DNA of 64,000 nt from Rhizobium sp. ZPR4 (GTDB lineage Bacteria; Pseudomonadota; Alphaproteobacteria; Rhizobiales; Rhizobiaceae): NCBI RefSeq assembly GCF_040215725.1, contig NZ_CP157967.1, positions 2,294,001 to 2,358,000 of the forward strand, given 5' to 3'. Below, in pieces: positions 42,803 through 51,740 of this stretch. Every line of letters starts with the position of its first letter. Position 1 is the first letter of the stretch. The position numbers were made by a program, and so were the translations under genes. The notes below the pieces were generated by a model. That model searched no databases, had not been told where the DNA came from, and was given only the letters and a program-made list of their open reading frames with translations.

Positions 42803-42910
42803 AGAGCATGATGCCGAAAGGTGTGAGCGGTTTTCGGCATCATGCTCTATTTCTTTGATTTTGGAGCTGGATGATTTTAGGTCAAGCAGACCTAAAATCA
42901 TCCAGCTCCA
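42803..42910. repeat. Rhizobial double-hairpin intergenic repeat
   Basis: Two perfect inverted repeats lie in tandem: a 17-bp stem (42803-42819 with 42832-42848, 12-base loop) and a 22-bp stem (42862-42883 with 42889-42910, five-base loop). The first half looks like a dispersed rhizobial palindromic element. It lies between ureD and ureA on the same strand and could stabilise, process or partly terminate the transcript. Confidence 0.85.
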
Positions 42911-42914
42911 GGGA

Positions 42915-43748
42915 CTATAGGTTCCAGACTTTCGGCACAGGCGCTCCATTGCGCAAGGCGGAAATGATCGGAATGAGGATTTTTCTGAGCGCGAAACCAT
43001 CAGCAGCGACAAGCCGCACGACGAGCTTCTCGCCCCAGTGGCTGGCGCCTCCCATATGGGTTTCGAGGAGCGGCCTGATCCGGCCGAGGTAGGTTTCGGC
43101 CAGCGGGCCGACATAGAGCAAGGTCGCAAAGGCCACCTGCCCTCCAAGCACCGCCATTTTCGCCGTCAAGGCGGCCACATCGCCATCCAGCCGCAGTTCC
43201 TCGGCGTGAACAAGCCGCCCGCCACGGCGAATGCGCCAACGATCACGGAACAACCCCTGCTCCATCGCCTCACCCATGGCTTTCCGCCCGAGCAAGATCG
43301 CCTCGACGGCGAGGAATTCGGCCCTATCGTCAAGCTCGACATTTAGCGAACGCGAAAGCGAGGCGCGGTCGAACAGGATGGTCTCCTGCGGCAGCCAATC
43401 GACCCGAGCGCCGCTACCGACCCTGATCGAGGTTTCAACCTCGGCCGTGCCAGTCGACGCCTTATAGATCTTTTCGCAGGCCTGCGTCGTCACATCGATG
43501 CGCGTGCCCGGCGCGGCGACAATGCTCCAGTCCATCCGGTCGCCGCCGGTCAGACCGCCGGCAGTGTTGATGATGACGGCCTCCATGGAATGATCGAAGG
43601 TTTCTGGCAGCCTGATCTTCGCCGCCCCCTCTTGGAAGAGCTCGGCAAGGCGCGTGCGACCGCCAAGCGACTTGGCCGCAAGATGGCCGCGACCTCGCGC
43701 CCTCTGCGGTCTTGTGCTTGCCGCCGTCATTGCCATCAGCTTCTCCAC
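42915..43748 (-). CDS. ureD: Urease accessory protein UreD
   Basis: A 277-residue scaffold protein. Family marks are [39 protein letters not shown] and [19 protein letters not shown]. It binds apo-urease and recruits UreF and UreG. The start could be ATG 43748, 43736 or 43730; the core is unaffected. It heads the urease unit. Confidence 0.94.
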   Translation of the reverse strand: MEKLMAMTAASTRPQRARGRGHLAAKSLGGRTRLAELFQEGAAKIRLPETFDHSMEAVIINTAGGLTGGDRMDWSIVAAPGTRIDVTTQACEKIYKASTGTAEVETSIRVGSGARVDWLPQETILFDRASLSRSLNVELDDRAEFLAVEAILLGRKAMGEAMEQGLFRDRWRIRRGGRLVHAEELRLDGDVAALTAKMAVLGGQVAFATLLYVGPLAETYLGRIRPLLETHMGGASHWGEKLVVRLVAADGFALRKILIPIISALRNGAPVPKVWNL

Positions 43749-43924
43749 ATATCACATCATGCCAAAGCCCGGCCATTGAAGCCCGGCAAGGAATAAATGC
43801 AAGCAATTCCTGTGCCTTATGCGATCTCCCGCAATATCGGCCCGACGCCGATCGCGTCAGCCGCATTTTTCGTCAAACGCCGAAAAGAAAGGCAATGATC
43901 GTCACCGCTGCCGAAAGAGTCGCA

Positions 43925-44620
43925 CTATGCCTTCACCACCATGAAGAAGAGGAAGCGTGGCTTGGTCGTCAGGCTCTTGAATGCGTCCGGGAAAAGAGTG
44001 CTGACCCTCGCGTCCGGCTGCGGCTCGCTCACGACATCGATCCGAAATCCAGCCGATTTCAACGCATCGAACATGGCGTGGAGCGGCCGGTGCCAGAACC
44101 GCATGGTGATGTCCTTGCCGCCGCGATGCCACGTCTCGCTGAAATTATAGGTCTCGAAATAGCTCTCACCGCTGGCCGGATCATGATCCATGAACGGATG
44201 ATGCGTCGAAAAAATCAGACGACCGCCATCGGACAAGACGCGTCGGAATTCCGAAAGAGGCCGCGACCAATCGTGCAGGTAATGCATGACAAGTGAGGCC
44301 ATGACCAAATCGAACGCGCCGTCTTCGAAAGGCAACCGCTCGTTCAAATCAGCCAGCAACAATCGCGCCCGCCCTTCCAGGCGACGCCGTGCGATTTCGA
44401 GCAAGCCGGCACTCGCATCGACACCGGTCAGGATCGCTCCTCGATCGACCAGAGCTGCCGCATGAGCACCGCCTCCGCAACCCGCATCGAGGACGCGAAG
44501 TCCGGCAACGTCGCCGGCAAGCGAGAGAATTGCGGGCCGCTCATAATAGGCATTCCAGGCATTGTTCTCGTTGTCGGCCTGATAGGCGGCTGCGAACGCA
44601 TCATAGTCATTCTCAGACAC
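43925..44620 (-). CDS. Class I SAM-dependent methyltransferase
   Basis: A 231-residue methyltransferase. Motif I is VLDAGCGGGAHAAALVDRGA near residues 45-64, the acidic strand-2 residue is in TGVDASAGLLE, and motif IV is FDLVMASLVMHYLHD. GTG 44620 is chosen because AGGAGG lies four bases upstream; the in-frame codon at 44650 would overlap that site. The substrate is unknown. It stands alone, divergent from nothing recognisable and downstream of the hydroxyacid dehydrogenase gene on the same strand. Confidence 0.88.
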   Translation of the reverse strand: MSENDYDAFAAAYQADNENNAWNAYYERPAILSLAGDVAGLRVLDAGCGGGAHAAALVDRGAILTGVDASAGLLEIARRRLEGRARLLLADLNERLPFEDGAFDLVMASLVMHYLHDWSRPLSEFRRVLSDGGRLIFSTHHPFMDHDPASGESYFETYNFSETWHRGGKDITMRFWHRPLHAMFDALKSAGFRIDVVSEPQPDARVSTLFPDAFKSLTTKPRFLFFMVVKA

Positions 44621-44729
44621 TGTTCCTCCTTGCCGGAAAGCGGCATGCATGACAGCACTTCAGGTGGTTGGCGCCGTCACCTTATGGACGCGCGACCTCT
44701 CGGGCAATGTTGTATCGCCGCGGTCCCAC

Positions 44730-45701
44730 CTAGACCACGCGGTCCGGCAGCTCCCTTCCGGCAAAAAAAGCAGTGATATTGTCGACGACCTTCATGCCCA
44801 TGGCCGTGCGCGTTTCTTCCGTGGCGCTGCCGAGATGCGGCAGGAGCACGACATTGTCCATTTCCCGCAGCCGCTCCGGAATATGCGGCTCCGCTTCATA
44901 GACATCGAGGCCGGCGCCGCGGATCGTTCCCTGCTCCAACGCCGCAATCAGCGCCGTCTCGTCGACGACATCGCCCCTTGCGGTATTGATCAGGAAGGCG
45001 CCGGGCTTCATGGCGGCAAGGCGGTCCGCATTCATCAGATGGCGGTTCTCGGCGCCGCCGGGGCAATGCAGAGAGACGAAATCGGAGACGTCCAAAACAT
45101 CCTCGACCGTCTGCAGTTGCACGGCGCCATAGCGTGCGGCCTCCATGGGATCGATGGCGGAGCGGTTGTAGAAAACGACATCCATGCCGAAGCCAAAATG
45201 GCAACGTTGCGCGAAGGCACGACCGATACGGCCGAAGCCGATGATGCCGACGGTCTTGCCCGTCACTTTGGTACCGACCAGATGCGTTGGTCGCCAGCCG
45301 CTCCAGCCGCCGGCTCTGACTTCGCGCTCGCCTTCGCCGCCACGCCGGGCAACCGAAAGAAGCAGCAGCATGGCGATATCGGCCGTGCAGTCCGTCAGCA
45401 CGCCTGGCGTGTTGGTGACGACTACGCCCTTTTCCTTGGCAGCCTTGATATCGATGTGATTGAAGCCGACGCCGAAATTGCCGAGGATCTTCGTCCGGAT
45501 CGCCTCTCCCTCGAAAAGCGGGGCCGGAAGCTTGTCGGAAACGGTCGGCAGGACGGCGTCATAGCTGAGCAACGCCTCGCGCAGCTGCGCCGCGTCCAGC
45601 GCTACGTCATCCTTGTTCAGAGTGGTGTCGAAACGCTCCGAAAGCACCGCCTCGACCGCCGACGGCCAGCGCCGGGTCACAAGAATACGGGGTTTGCTCA
45701 T
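44730..45701 (-). CDS. D-isomer-specific 2-hydroxyacid dehydrogenase (glyoxylate reductase-like)
   Basis: A 323-residue NAD(P)-dependent dehydrogenase. The nucleotide motif is GIIGFGRIGRA near residues 152-162, and the catalytic Arg, Glu and His are in INTARGDVVDE, YEAEPHIPE and LLPHLGSATEE. The pattern is closest to glyoxylate/hydroxypyruvate reductases of the GyaR/GhrB group. It would reduce glyoxylate to glycolate or hydroxypyruvate to glycerate. ATG 45701 is preceded by AGGAGG. Confidence 0.9.
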   Translation of the reverse strand: MSKPRILVTRRWPSAVEAVLSERFDTTLNKDDVALDAAQLREALLSYDAVLPTVSDKLPAPLFEGEAIRTKILGNFGVGFNHIDIKAAKEKGVVVTNTPGVLTDCTADIAMLLLLSVARRGGEGEREVRAGGWSGWRPTHLVGTKVTGKTVGIIGFGRIGRAFAQRCHFGFGMDVVFYNRSAIDPMEAARYGAVQLQTVEDVLDVSDFVSLHCPGGAENRHLMNADRLAAMKPGAFLINTARGDVVDETALIAALEQGTIRGAGLDVYEAEPHIPERLREMDNVVLLPHLGSATEETRTAMGMKVVDNITAFFAGRELPDRVV

Positions 45702-45785
45702 ACTGTGATCCTCCTGCCGATACGGGGGCAGACTTAAAGCAGCTTCGGCATGAAGGAAATGGCGAACCGATATCGCGAATGTGAA

Positions 45786-45810
45786 AAAGCCCGGCCAATG
45801 GCCGGGCTTT
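45786..45810 (-). terminator. Rho-independent terminator after livJ
   Basis: An 11-bp perfect stem (45786-45796 with 45800-45810, loop AAT) is followed on the minus strand by TTTTT. It ends the branched-chain amino acid binding protein transcript. Confidence 0.9.
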
Positions 45811-45849
45811 CCAGATCTTGCCTATGCCGGAAAACCGGCATCGCAAAGC

Positions 45850-46971
45850 TTACTTCGCGATTTCGGCGTAGTTGTACTTGCCGTCAGAACCCTTGGACCA
45901 CTTGTACATGACGTAGTCCGGGCGGGTGATGTCGCCCTTGGCATTGAAGCCGAGGTCGCCGATAGCGGTCTTGAACGGACCCTTTGCCTTGATCGCGTCA
46001 GCAACTGCCATCGGATCGTTGGAACCCGCAGCCTTGGCGGCGGCAGCGATAACCTGCAGAGCCGAGTACGAGTAGAGCGTGTAGCCTTCCGGCTCGTAGC
46101 CGGCAGCGCGGAACTTCGCGACGAGATCGGCGGAAGCCGGGTTCTTGCGCGGGTCCGGAGCGAAGGTCATCAGCGTGCCGTCAACCGCATCGCCAGCGAT
46201 CGAGGCCAGCTCGTTCGAGACGATACCGTCACCCGACATGAAGTGAGCCTTCACGCCCTGGTCGGCCATCTGACGCATGATGAGGCCGGCTTCGGTATGC
46301 AGACCGCCGTAGTATACGAAGTCGACGCCAGCCTGCTTCATCTTGGCGATGAGGGCCGAGTAGTCCTTGTCGCCGGGGGTGATGCCTTCATAAAGAACTT
46401 CCTTCACGCCGTCGGCGTTGAGGTTCTTCTTGGTTTCGTCAGCCAGGCCCTGACCATACGGGGTCTTGTCATGAACGACGGCAACCTTGGCGCCCTTGAA
46501 ATTGTCGGCGATATACTTGCCGGCAACCTCGCCCTGCTGGTCGTCACGACCGCAAGTACGGAAGGTGTTCCACAGGCCGCGTTCGGTGAATTGCGGGTTG
46601 GTCGAAGCGGGAGTGATCTGCAGGATGCCGTTTTCAGCGTAGACTTCCGAAGCCGGAATGGAAACGCCCGAGTTGAAGTGACCGACAACGAACTTGACGC
46701 CGTCAGCGACGAACTTGTTGGCAACCGAAACACCCTGCTTGGCGTCGGAGACGTCGTCGCCGAGTTCGATCTTGATCTTTTCCCCGTTGATGCCGCCGGC
46801 TGCATTGATGTCGGCAGCTGCCTGCTCTGCACCCTTCTGAAGCTGCGCGCCAAACGCAGCATTCGGGCCCGTCAACGGACCGCCAACGCCAACAATGATG
46901 TCTGCCTTCGCAACGCCGCCGAAAGCGATCATCGCCGACAAAGCCACCGCCGACAGAAGATACTTCTTCAT
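45850..46971 (-). CDS. livJ: Branched-chain amino acid ABC transporter substrate-binding protein
   Basis: A 373-residue periplasmic LIV-binding protein. ATG 46971 opens a signal peptide ([19 protein letters not shown]) cleaved after AKA near residue 22, and the mature protein begins [20 protein letters not shown]. Family segments [20 protein letters not shown] and [20 protein letters not shown] are clear. It binds leucine, isoleucine, valine or related amino acids for the LivHMGF importer. A gap of about 185 bases and a small gene separate it from livF. Confidence 0.93.
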   Translation of the reverse strand: MKKYLLSAVALSAMIAFGGVAKADIIVGVGGPLTGPNAAFGAQLQKGAEQAAADINAAGGINGEKIKIELGDDVSDAKQGVSVANKFVADGVKFVVGHFNSGVSIPASEVYAENGILQITPASTNPQFTERGLWNTFRTCGRDDQQGEVAGKYIADNFKGAKVAVVHDKTPYGQGLADETKKNLNADGVKEVLYEGITPGDKDYSALIAKMKQAGVDFVYYGGLHTEAGLIMRQMADQGVKAHFMSGDGIVSNELASIAGDAVDGTLMTFAPDPRKNPASADLVAKFRAAGYEPEGYTLYSYSALQVIAAAAKAAGSNDPMAVADAIKAKGPFKTAIGDLGFNAKGDITRPDYVMYKWSKGSDGKYNYAEIAK

Positions 46972-47156
46972 ATTATTACTCCCAATTTTTAAGCGGGTTC
47001 CGTTTGATCTGCCCTGCGCGATACCCACCAATCATCACGCCGGTAACGCTTGCATTCCGAACTCTGGAAGCATGACCCGGCCCGTTCCCGTCTGTTTTTT
47101 ATGGGCTGGGTGACGCTCTTGGTTGTACGCAGACTGTGCCTAGTTTAGGCGCACTG

Positions 47157-47510
47157 TCAATTCTTCTTCTTCCAAGAAAAGGCCGAGGTCTTTTCATAGA
47201 GCCAGTAATAATTATTCACCATCTGATCGGTACGCCGATACCTGTACCCCGCCGTCGCAAAGACGAGCAGAAGTACGACGTCGATGATGTAGATAGTGAC
47301 GTCGAACACCGGGCCGCTGAACAGCGCATGATGCAGAAACTGCAGGCCAAGGCCGATCAGAAAGCTGTAGATGACGACAAGCGGATAGGTTTCCCAGTTG
47401 GACGCGACGGCGCGGCCGGCGCGCCATGCGGTCCAGAAACCCAGGATGACGATAACAGCGCGGATGACCATGCGGCCGCCGGTATCGCTGTCGAAGAGAA
47501 GTCCCTGCAT
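47157..47510 (-). CDS. DUF6867-like small membrane protein of the liv operon
   Basis: A 117-residue protein with three membrane helices (about 13-30, 40-60 and 68-85) and a polar C-terminus (YEKTSAFSWKKKN). Proteins of this kind recur between livF and livJ in rhizobia and are grouped as DUF6867. It follows livF by 24 bases. Its contribution to transport is unknown. Confidence 0.75.
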   Translation of the reverse strand: MQGLLFDSDTGGRMVIRAVIVILGFWTAWRAGRAVASNWETYPLVVIYSFLIGLGLQFLHHALFSGPVFDVTIYIIDVVLLLVFATAGYRYRRTDQMVNNYYWLYEKTSAFSWKKKN

Positions 47511-47534
47511 CTCAAATTCTCCGCGAAACGAAAC

Positions 47535-48263
47535 TCAATGATGTCCGCCTTCGAGATAGGCGGCGCGCACTTCCGGATTGGCGAGCAGTTCCTTGCCCGA
47601 ACCGCTCATCGTCACCCGGCCGTTGACCATCACATAGGCGCGGTCTGAAAGCTTCAGCGCCGCAAAGGCGTTCTGCTCGACGAGGAACACGGTCAGCCCC
47701 TGAGTCTGGTTCAGGACCTTGATGGCTTCGAAAATGCCTTTGACGATCAGCGGCGCCAGACCGAGCGACGGCTCGTCGAGAAGCAACAGCTTGGGGCGTG
47801 CCATCAGCGCACGGCCGATCGAGAGCATCTGCTGCTCGCCACCCGAAAGCGTACCGCCGCGCTGCGACTGTCGCTCCTTCAGGCGCGGGAAGAGCGTGAA
47901 GATCTTCTCGACGTCCTCGCTGAAGTATTTGAGCTTGTCGAGGCTCGCCCCCATCTGCAGGTTTTCGTAGACCGTCATGCGCGGGAAGATGCGCCGCCCC
48001 TCCGGCGACTGCGCGATGCGAAGCCGGGCAATCTCATGCGTCGGCATGCGCGTGATATCGCGGCCGTCGAAGGTGACCGAGCCGGTGCGCGCCTGCGGGC
48101 TGCCGCAGATCGTCATCATCAGCGTCGATTTGCCGGCACCGTTGGCGCCGATCAGGCTGACGATCTCGCCGCTGTTGACTTCGATGTCGACGCCGGCAAG
48201 AGCGCGGATATTGCCGTAATAGGTTTCGACACCCGCGACTTTCAGAAGTGGTTGCGCCGCCAT
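47535..48263 (-). CDS. livF: Branched-chain amino acid ABC transporter ATPase LivF
   Basis: A 242-residue ATPase. Walker A is GANGAGKST near residues 37-45, the signature is LSGGEQQMLSIGRALM near 138-153, and Walker B is LLLLDEPSLGLAP. The ATG at 48263 overlaps the livG stop. It powers the LivHM permease with LivG. Confidence 0.95.
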   Translation of the reverse strand: MAAQPLLKVAGVETYYGNIRALAGVDIEVNSGEIVSLIGANGAGKSTLMMTICGSPQARTGSVTFDGRDITRMPTHEIARLRIAQSPEGRRIFPRMTVYENLQMGASLDKLKYFSEDVEKIFTLFPRLKERQSQRGGTLSGGEQQMLSIGRALMARPKLLLLDEPSLGLAPLIVKGIFEAIKVLNQTQGLTVFLVEQNAFAALKLSDRAYVMVNGRVTMSGSGKELLANPEVRAAYLEGGHH

Positions 48264-49135
48264 CAATGTTCACCCTCTTGGAGGTGCTCGACTTCGGCAA
48301 TCACCTCTTCCACTTCCTCATCTTCGACGCCCAGATAGGCAGCGATCACTCGAGGGTCGTTCTTGACCTCATCCGGCGTGCCGTCGGCAATCTTCTGCCC
48401 ATATTCGAGCACGATGACATGGTCGGAAATTTCCATGACCACGGACATGTCGTGTTCGATCAGCAGGATCGATGTGCCGGTGTCCTTGCGGATGCTGCGC
48501 AGGAATTCGTTCAGGACCAGAGACTCGCGAGGATTGAGACCGGCGGCCGGCTCGTCCAGGCAAAGAAGTTCCGGACCCGTGCACATGGCGCGGGCAATTT
48601 CCAGGCGACGTTGCGCTCCATAAGGCAGGTCGCCGGCGGGATCGTCGGCGCGATCGATGAGATCAGCCTTTTCCAGCCAGAAACGCGCCAGCTCGATCGC
48701 ATTCTTCGCCTCGGAACGATAGCGGCCGATGCCGAGCAGACCGAGGATCGTATAGCCGGAGGCACGCATCAGCTTGTTGTGCTGCGCGACCAGCAGGTTT
48801 TCGAGCACGGTGAGGCCCGAAAACAAGCGGATGTTCTGGAAGGTACGCGCCACCTTGGCTTCGCGCGTGATCCGAAAATCCGGAAGCCGCTCCAGGAGGT
48901 ATTCCTTGCCGGCCTTCTGGTTGAGCGTGATCATACCCATCGTCGGCTTGTAGAAGCCGGTGATGCAGTTGAACACCGTGGTCTTGCCGGCGCCGTTCGG
49001 GCCGATCAGCGCCGTGATGTCGCCGCGCTTCGCTTCGAACGAGAAGTCGTTGATCGCCATAAGGCCGCCGAACTTCATCGACAGGTGATCGACCTTCAAC
49101 AGAATGTCGTCGGGGGTTGTGGTCACAGCGTTCAT
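48263..49135 (-). CDS. livG: Branched-chain amino acid ABC transporter ATPase LivG
   Basis: A 290-residue ATPase. Walker A is GPNGAGKTTVFNCITGFYKP, the signature is LPYGAQRRLEIARAM, and Walker B is LLCLDEPAAGLNPRES, the typical LivG variant. The C-terminus is about 30 residues longer than in E. coli and very acidic (EDEEVEEVIAEVEHLQEGEH). It overlaps livM by one base (ATGA). Confidence 0.95.
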   Translation of the reverse strand: MNAVTTTPDDILLKVDHLSMKFGGLMAINDFSFEAKRGDITALIGPNGAGKTTVFNCITGFYKPTMGMITLNQKAGKEYLLERLPDFRITREAKVARTFQNIRLFSGLTVLENLLVAQHNKLMRASGYTILGLLGIGRYRSEAKNAIELARFWLEKADLIDRADDPAGDLPYGAQRRLEIARAMCTGPELLCLDEPAAGLNPRESLVLNEFLRSIRKDTGTSILLIEHDMSVVMEISDHVIVLEYGQKIADGTPDEVKNDPRVIAAYLGVEDEEVEEVIAEVEHLQEGEH

Positions 49136-50526
49136 CAGCCGTGGCCCTCCTTGGTAAAGCTGCCGGAGATCGCTTTTCGCTCCTTGAGGAAGGCGGTTGG
49201 CTCACGCGTGCCGACAAAGCCGCGCGGCTTGAAGATCATCACGACCACCATGGCAAGGCCGAAGATCAGCATGCGGTAGAGTTCCGGGGTGAAGTCCGGC
49301 CCGAAGATCAGCTTGAGGAAATCCATGTCGCGCAGCAGCTCGGTGCCGCCGACCATGGCGATCGCGGCAATCGCGATGCCCTTCAGCGATCCCATGCCGC
49401 CGAGAACGACGATGGCAAGGATCACGGCGGATTCGAGGAAGACGAAGGATTCCGGCGAGACGAAACCCTGACGTGCCGCGAAGAACGACCCTGCGAAGCC
49501 GCCGAACATCGCGCCGGTGGCAAAAGCCGTGAGCTTCGTCGTCACCGTATTGATGCCGAGCGAGCGGCAGGCGATTTCATCCTCGCGCAGCGCTTCCCAC
49601 GCACGTCCGATCGGCATCCGACGCAGGCGGATCGTCACATAGGCGGTCAGCATGCAGAGCAACAGGATGACGTAGAACAGGAAGATCTTGTACCAGGCAG
49701 ACGAGATCGGCAGACCGAAGCTGCGGACGAAGTTGTGCGGATCCTTCATATCGAAGGTATAGATGCCGAAGAGCGACGCCTTGGTGATGTTGGAGATGCC
49801 GAAGCTGCCCTGTGTCACATCGGTCCAGTTGGTCAGCACGATGCGGATGATTTCGCCGAAGGCCAGCGTGACGATCGCCAGATAGTCACCTCGCAGACGT
49901 AGGACCGGAAAGCCCAGGATCATGCCCCAGAGCCCTGCAAGAAGGCCCGATATCGGCAGAAGCAGCCAGAAGGACAGGCCGAAATGCATCGATAACAGCG
50001 CGTAGGAATAGGCACCGACCGCGTAGAAGGCAACATAACCGAGGTCGAGCAGGCCGGCGAGGCCGACGACGATGTTCAGACCCCAGGCGAGCATCACGTA
50101 GATAAGGATCTGAATGCCGAAATTGTCGACATAGGTCAGCGACCCCTGCGGACCCAAGATCGCCACTGCCGCCAACGGATAGATGAGCAGGAGCACGAGC
50201 GCGATCTTGTTGAAATGCCTGGCGGCGAAGCTGGGTTCGCCCTCCACCTCAACCACCTTGGCCTTGGCGGCCTTTCGCGCGGCCAGGTAAGGCTGAACGA
50301 AGACCGTCATGATAAAGCGGCCGACGGCAGCGATTGCAACGATGATCGCCAGAAGGCCCCAGCGCTGCACGATGATCAGCTTGTTGTCCATGTTCTGATC
50401 GGTCTTGAGACCGATATAGAGGACGAACATGCCGAAGGCGATGACAGCGGTCCAGAGGGCGTCCGTAATCCCCTTCTGGACAAGGCCGGGTGCGGTCTTG
50501 CCTGCAACGAAGTTTGAATTTGCCAT
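49135..50526 (-). CDS. livM: Branched-chain amino acid ABC transporter permease LivM
   Basis: A 463-residue permease. The N-terminal 130 residues with two extra helices correspond to the DUF3382 extension of long LivM proteins. The permease core has WGLNIVVGLAGLLDLGYVAF, LRLRGDYLAIVTLAFGEIIR and the EAA-like loop GRAWEALREDEIACRSLGIN. It pairs with LivH, whose stop lies four bases upstream. Confidence 0.95.
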   Translation of the reverse strand: MANSNFVAGKTAPGLVQKGITDALWTAVIAFGMFVLYIGLKTDQNMDNKLIIVQRWGLLAIIVAIAAVGRFIMTVFVQPYLAARKAAKAKVVEVEGEPSFAARHFNKIALVLLLIYPLAAVAILGPQGSLTYVDNFGIQILIYVMLAWGLNIVVGLAGLLDLGYVAFYAVGAYSYALLSMHFGLSFWLLLPISGLLAGLWGMILGFPVLRLRGDYLAIVTLAFGEIIRIVLTNWTDVTQGSFGISNITKASLFGIYTFDMKDPHNFVRSFGLPISSAWYKIFLFYVILLLCMLTAYVTIRLRRMPIGRAWEALREDEIACRSLGINTVTTKLTAFATGAMFGGFAGSFFAARQGFVSPESFVFLESAVILAIVVLGGMGSLKGIAIAAIAMVGGTELLRDMDFLKLIFGPDFTPELYRMLIFGLAMVVVMIFKPRGFVGTREPTAFLKERKAISGSFTKEGHG

Positions 50527-50530
50527 GGCG

Positions 50531-51433
50531 TTATACCTTTTCGACTTCCGGCCGCCCGAGGATGCCCGTCGGCTTGAAGATCAGAACGAAAGCAAGGATG
50601 CCGTATGTCGCGACATCCTTATACGCGATGGGAAAATTGCCAGACCAGAACGACTCGATGAAGCCGATCATCAGACCACCGAGAACAGCGCCCGGAAGCG
50701 AGCCAATGCCGCCCAGAACCGCAGCCGTGAAGGCCTTGACACCCGGCACGAAGCCGTCCGTGAAGTTGGCGACGCCATAATACATCAGATACATCGTGCC
50801 GGCGACGGCAGCCAATGCCGCACCCATGATGAAGGTGATCGAGATGGTGCGATCGACATTGATGCCGAGCAGCGCCGCCATCTTGCGGTCCTGTTCGGTC
50901 GCCCGCTGAGCACGCCCAAGCGCCGTCTTGTTGACGATATACCAGAAGGCGGCCAGCAACACGACGGTAACGATGAAGATGATGATCTGCTTCAGGGACA
51001 GCGAGACGCCGCCGAAGTTGTAGACATCACCCACAAGCGTCGGGATCGGCTTGTTACGCGGACCCTGTGCGACCTGGATGAAATTCGACAGAACGATCGA
51101 CATGCCGATCGCCGTGATCAGCGGCGCAAGGCGGAACGAACCGCGCAGCGGCCGATAAGCCACCCGCTCGATCACCCAATTCCACAGGCTCGTCATCAGC
51201 ATGGCGACAATCAGCATGACAAGCAGCATGATCGCAACCGGCAGGCCGGCGAAGAGCGAAACGAGAACCAGATAGGTGATGAGAGCAGCGAAACCGCCGA
51301 GCATGAAAACGTCACCGTGGGCAAAGTTGATCATGCCGATGATGCCGTAAACCATGGTATAACCAATGGCGATCAGGCCGTAGATCGACCCGAGAGTCAG
51401 CCCGTTTAAGAGCTGCTGGATAAAATAATCCAT
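50531..51433 (-). CDS. livH: Branched-chain amino acid ABC transporter permease LivH
   Basis: A 300-residue permease, hydrophobic throughout. It starts MDYFIQQLLNGLTLGSIYGL and contains MINFAHGDVFMLGGFAA, RAQRATEQDRKMAALLGINV and LGGIGSLPGAVLGGLMIGFI, all typical of LivH. It heads the livHMGF transcript. Its promoter should be in the 307-base gap upstream. Confidence 0.95.
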   Translation of the reverse strand: MDYFIQQLLNGLTLGSIYGLIAIGYTMVYGIIGMINFAHGDVFMLGGFAALITYLVLVSLFAGLPVAIMLLVMLIVAMLMTSLWNWVIERVAYRPLRGSFRLAPLITAIGMSIVLSNFIQVAQGPRNKPIPTLVGDVYNFGGVSLSLKQIIIFIVTVVLLAAFWYIVNKTALGRAQRATEQDRKMAALLGINVDRTISITFIMGAALAAVAGTMYLMYYGVANFTDGFVPGVKAFTAAVLGGIGSLPGAVLGGLMIGFIESFWSGNFPIAYKDVATYGILAFVLIFKPTGILGRPEVEKV

Positions 51434-51740
51434 ATGTCATTTCCCCTGGATGCGGCGTCATACGACCACATCTCTTATTACTTTTTTAGGTTCCTTCTAG
51501 AGGCCTATGGCCGCGATTCCATACTGGTTTCGAAGGAAATGTGAAGCCAAAAAGGCGAGAAATTGACAAATTCTTTTCAAATCGCCGTGCGCTGATGCGA
51601 ATCCGACCAAAAATGACACGAAAGCGGCAGGTCGTGGCTCAAAATTAGCCAAAACCGTCAAGCGACGCGTGCGCTTTGAAGAGCTTTTGTCAGAGGCGGA
51701 CCTCGTCAGGCCCGCCATAATAGTCGTCTGAACCGCGACT
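51434..51740. other. Intergenic region upstream of livH
   Basis: About 307 bases between the dehydrogenase stop and livH. It should carry the livH promoter. I see an AT-rich stretch at about 51470-51500 but no operator, hairpin or gene that I can support. Confidence 0.5.

Noticed and set aside
43749..43924. A sigma-54 promoter for the urease unit
   Set aside because: I looked for GG-N10-GC upstream of ureD and found no acceptable match.
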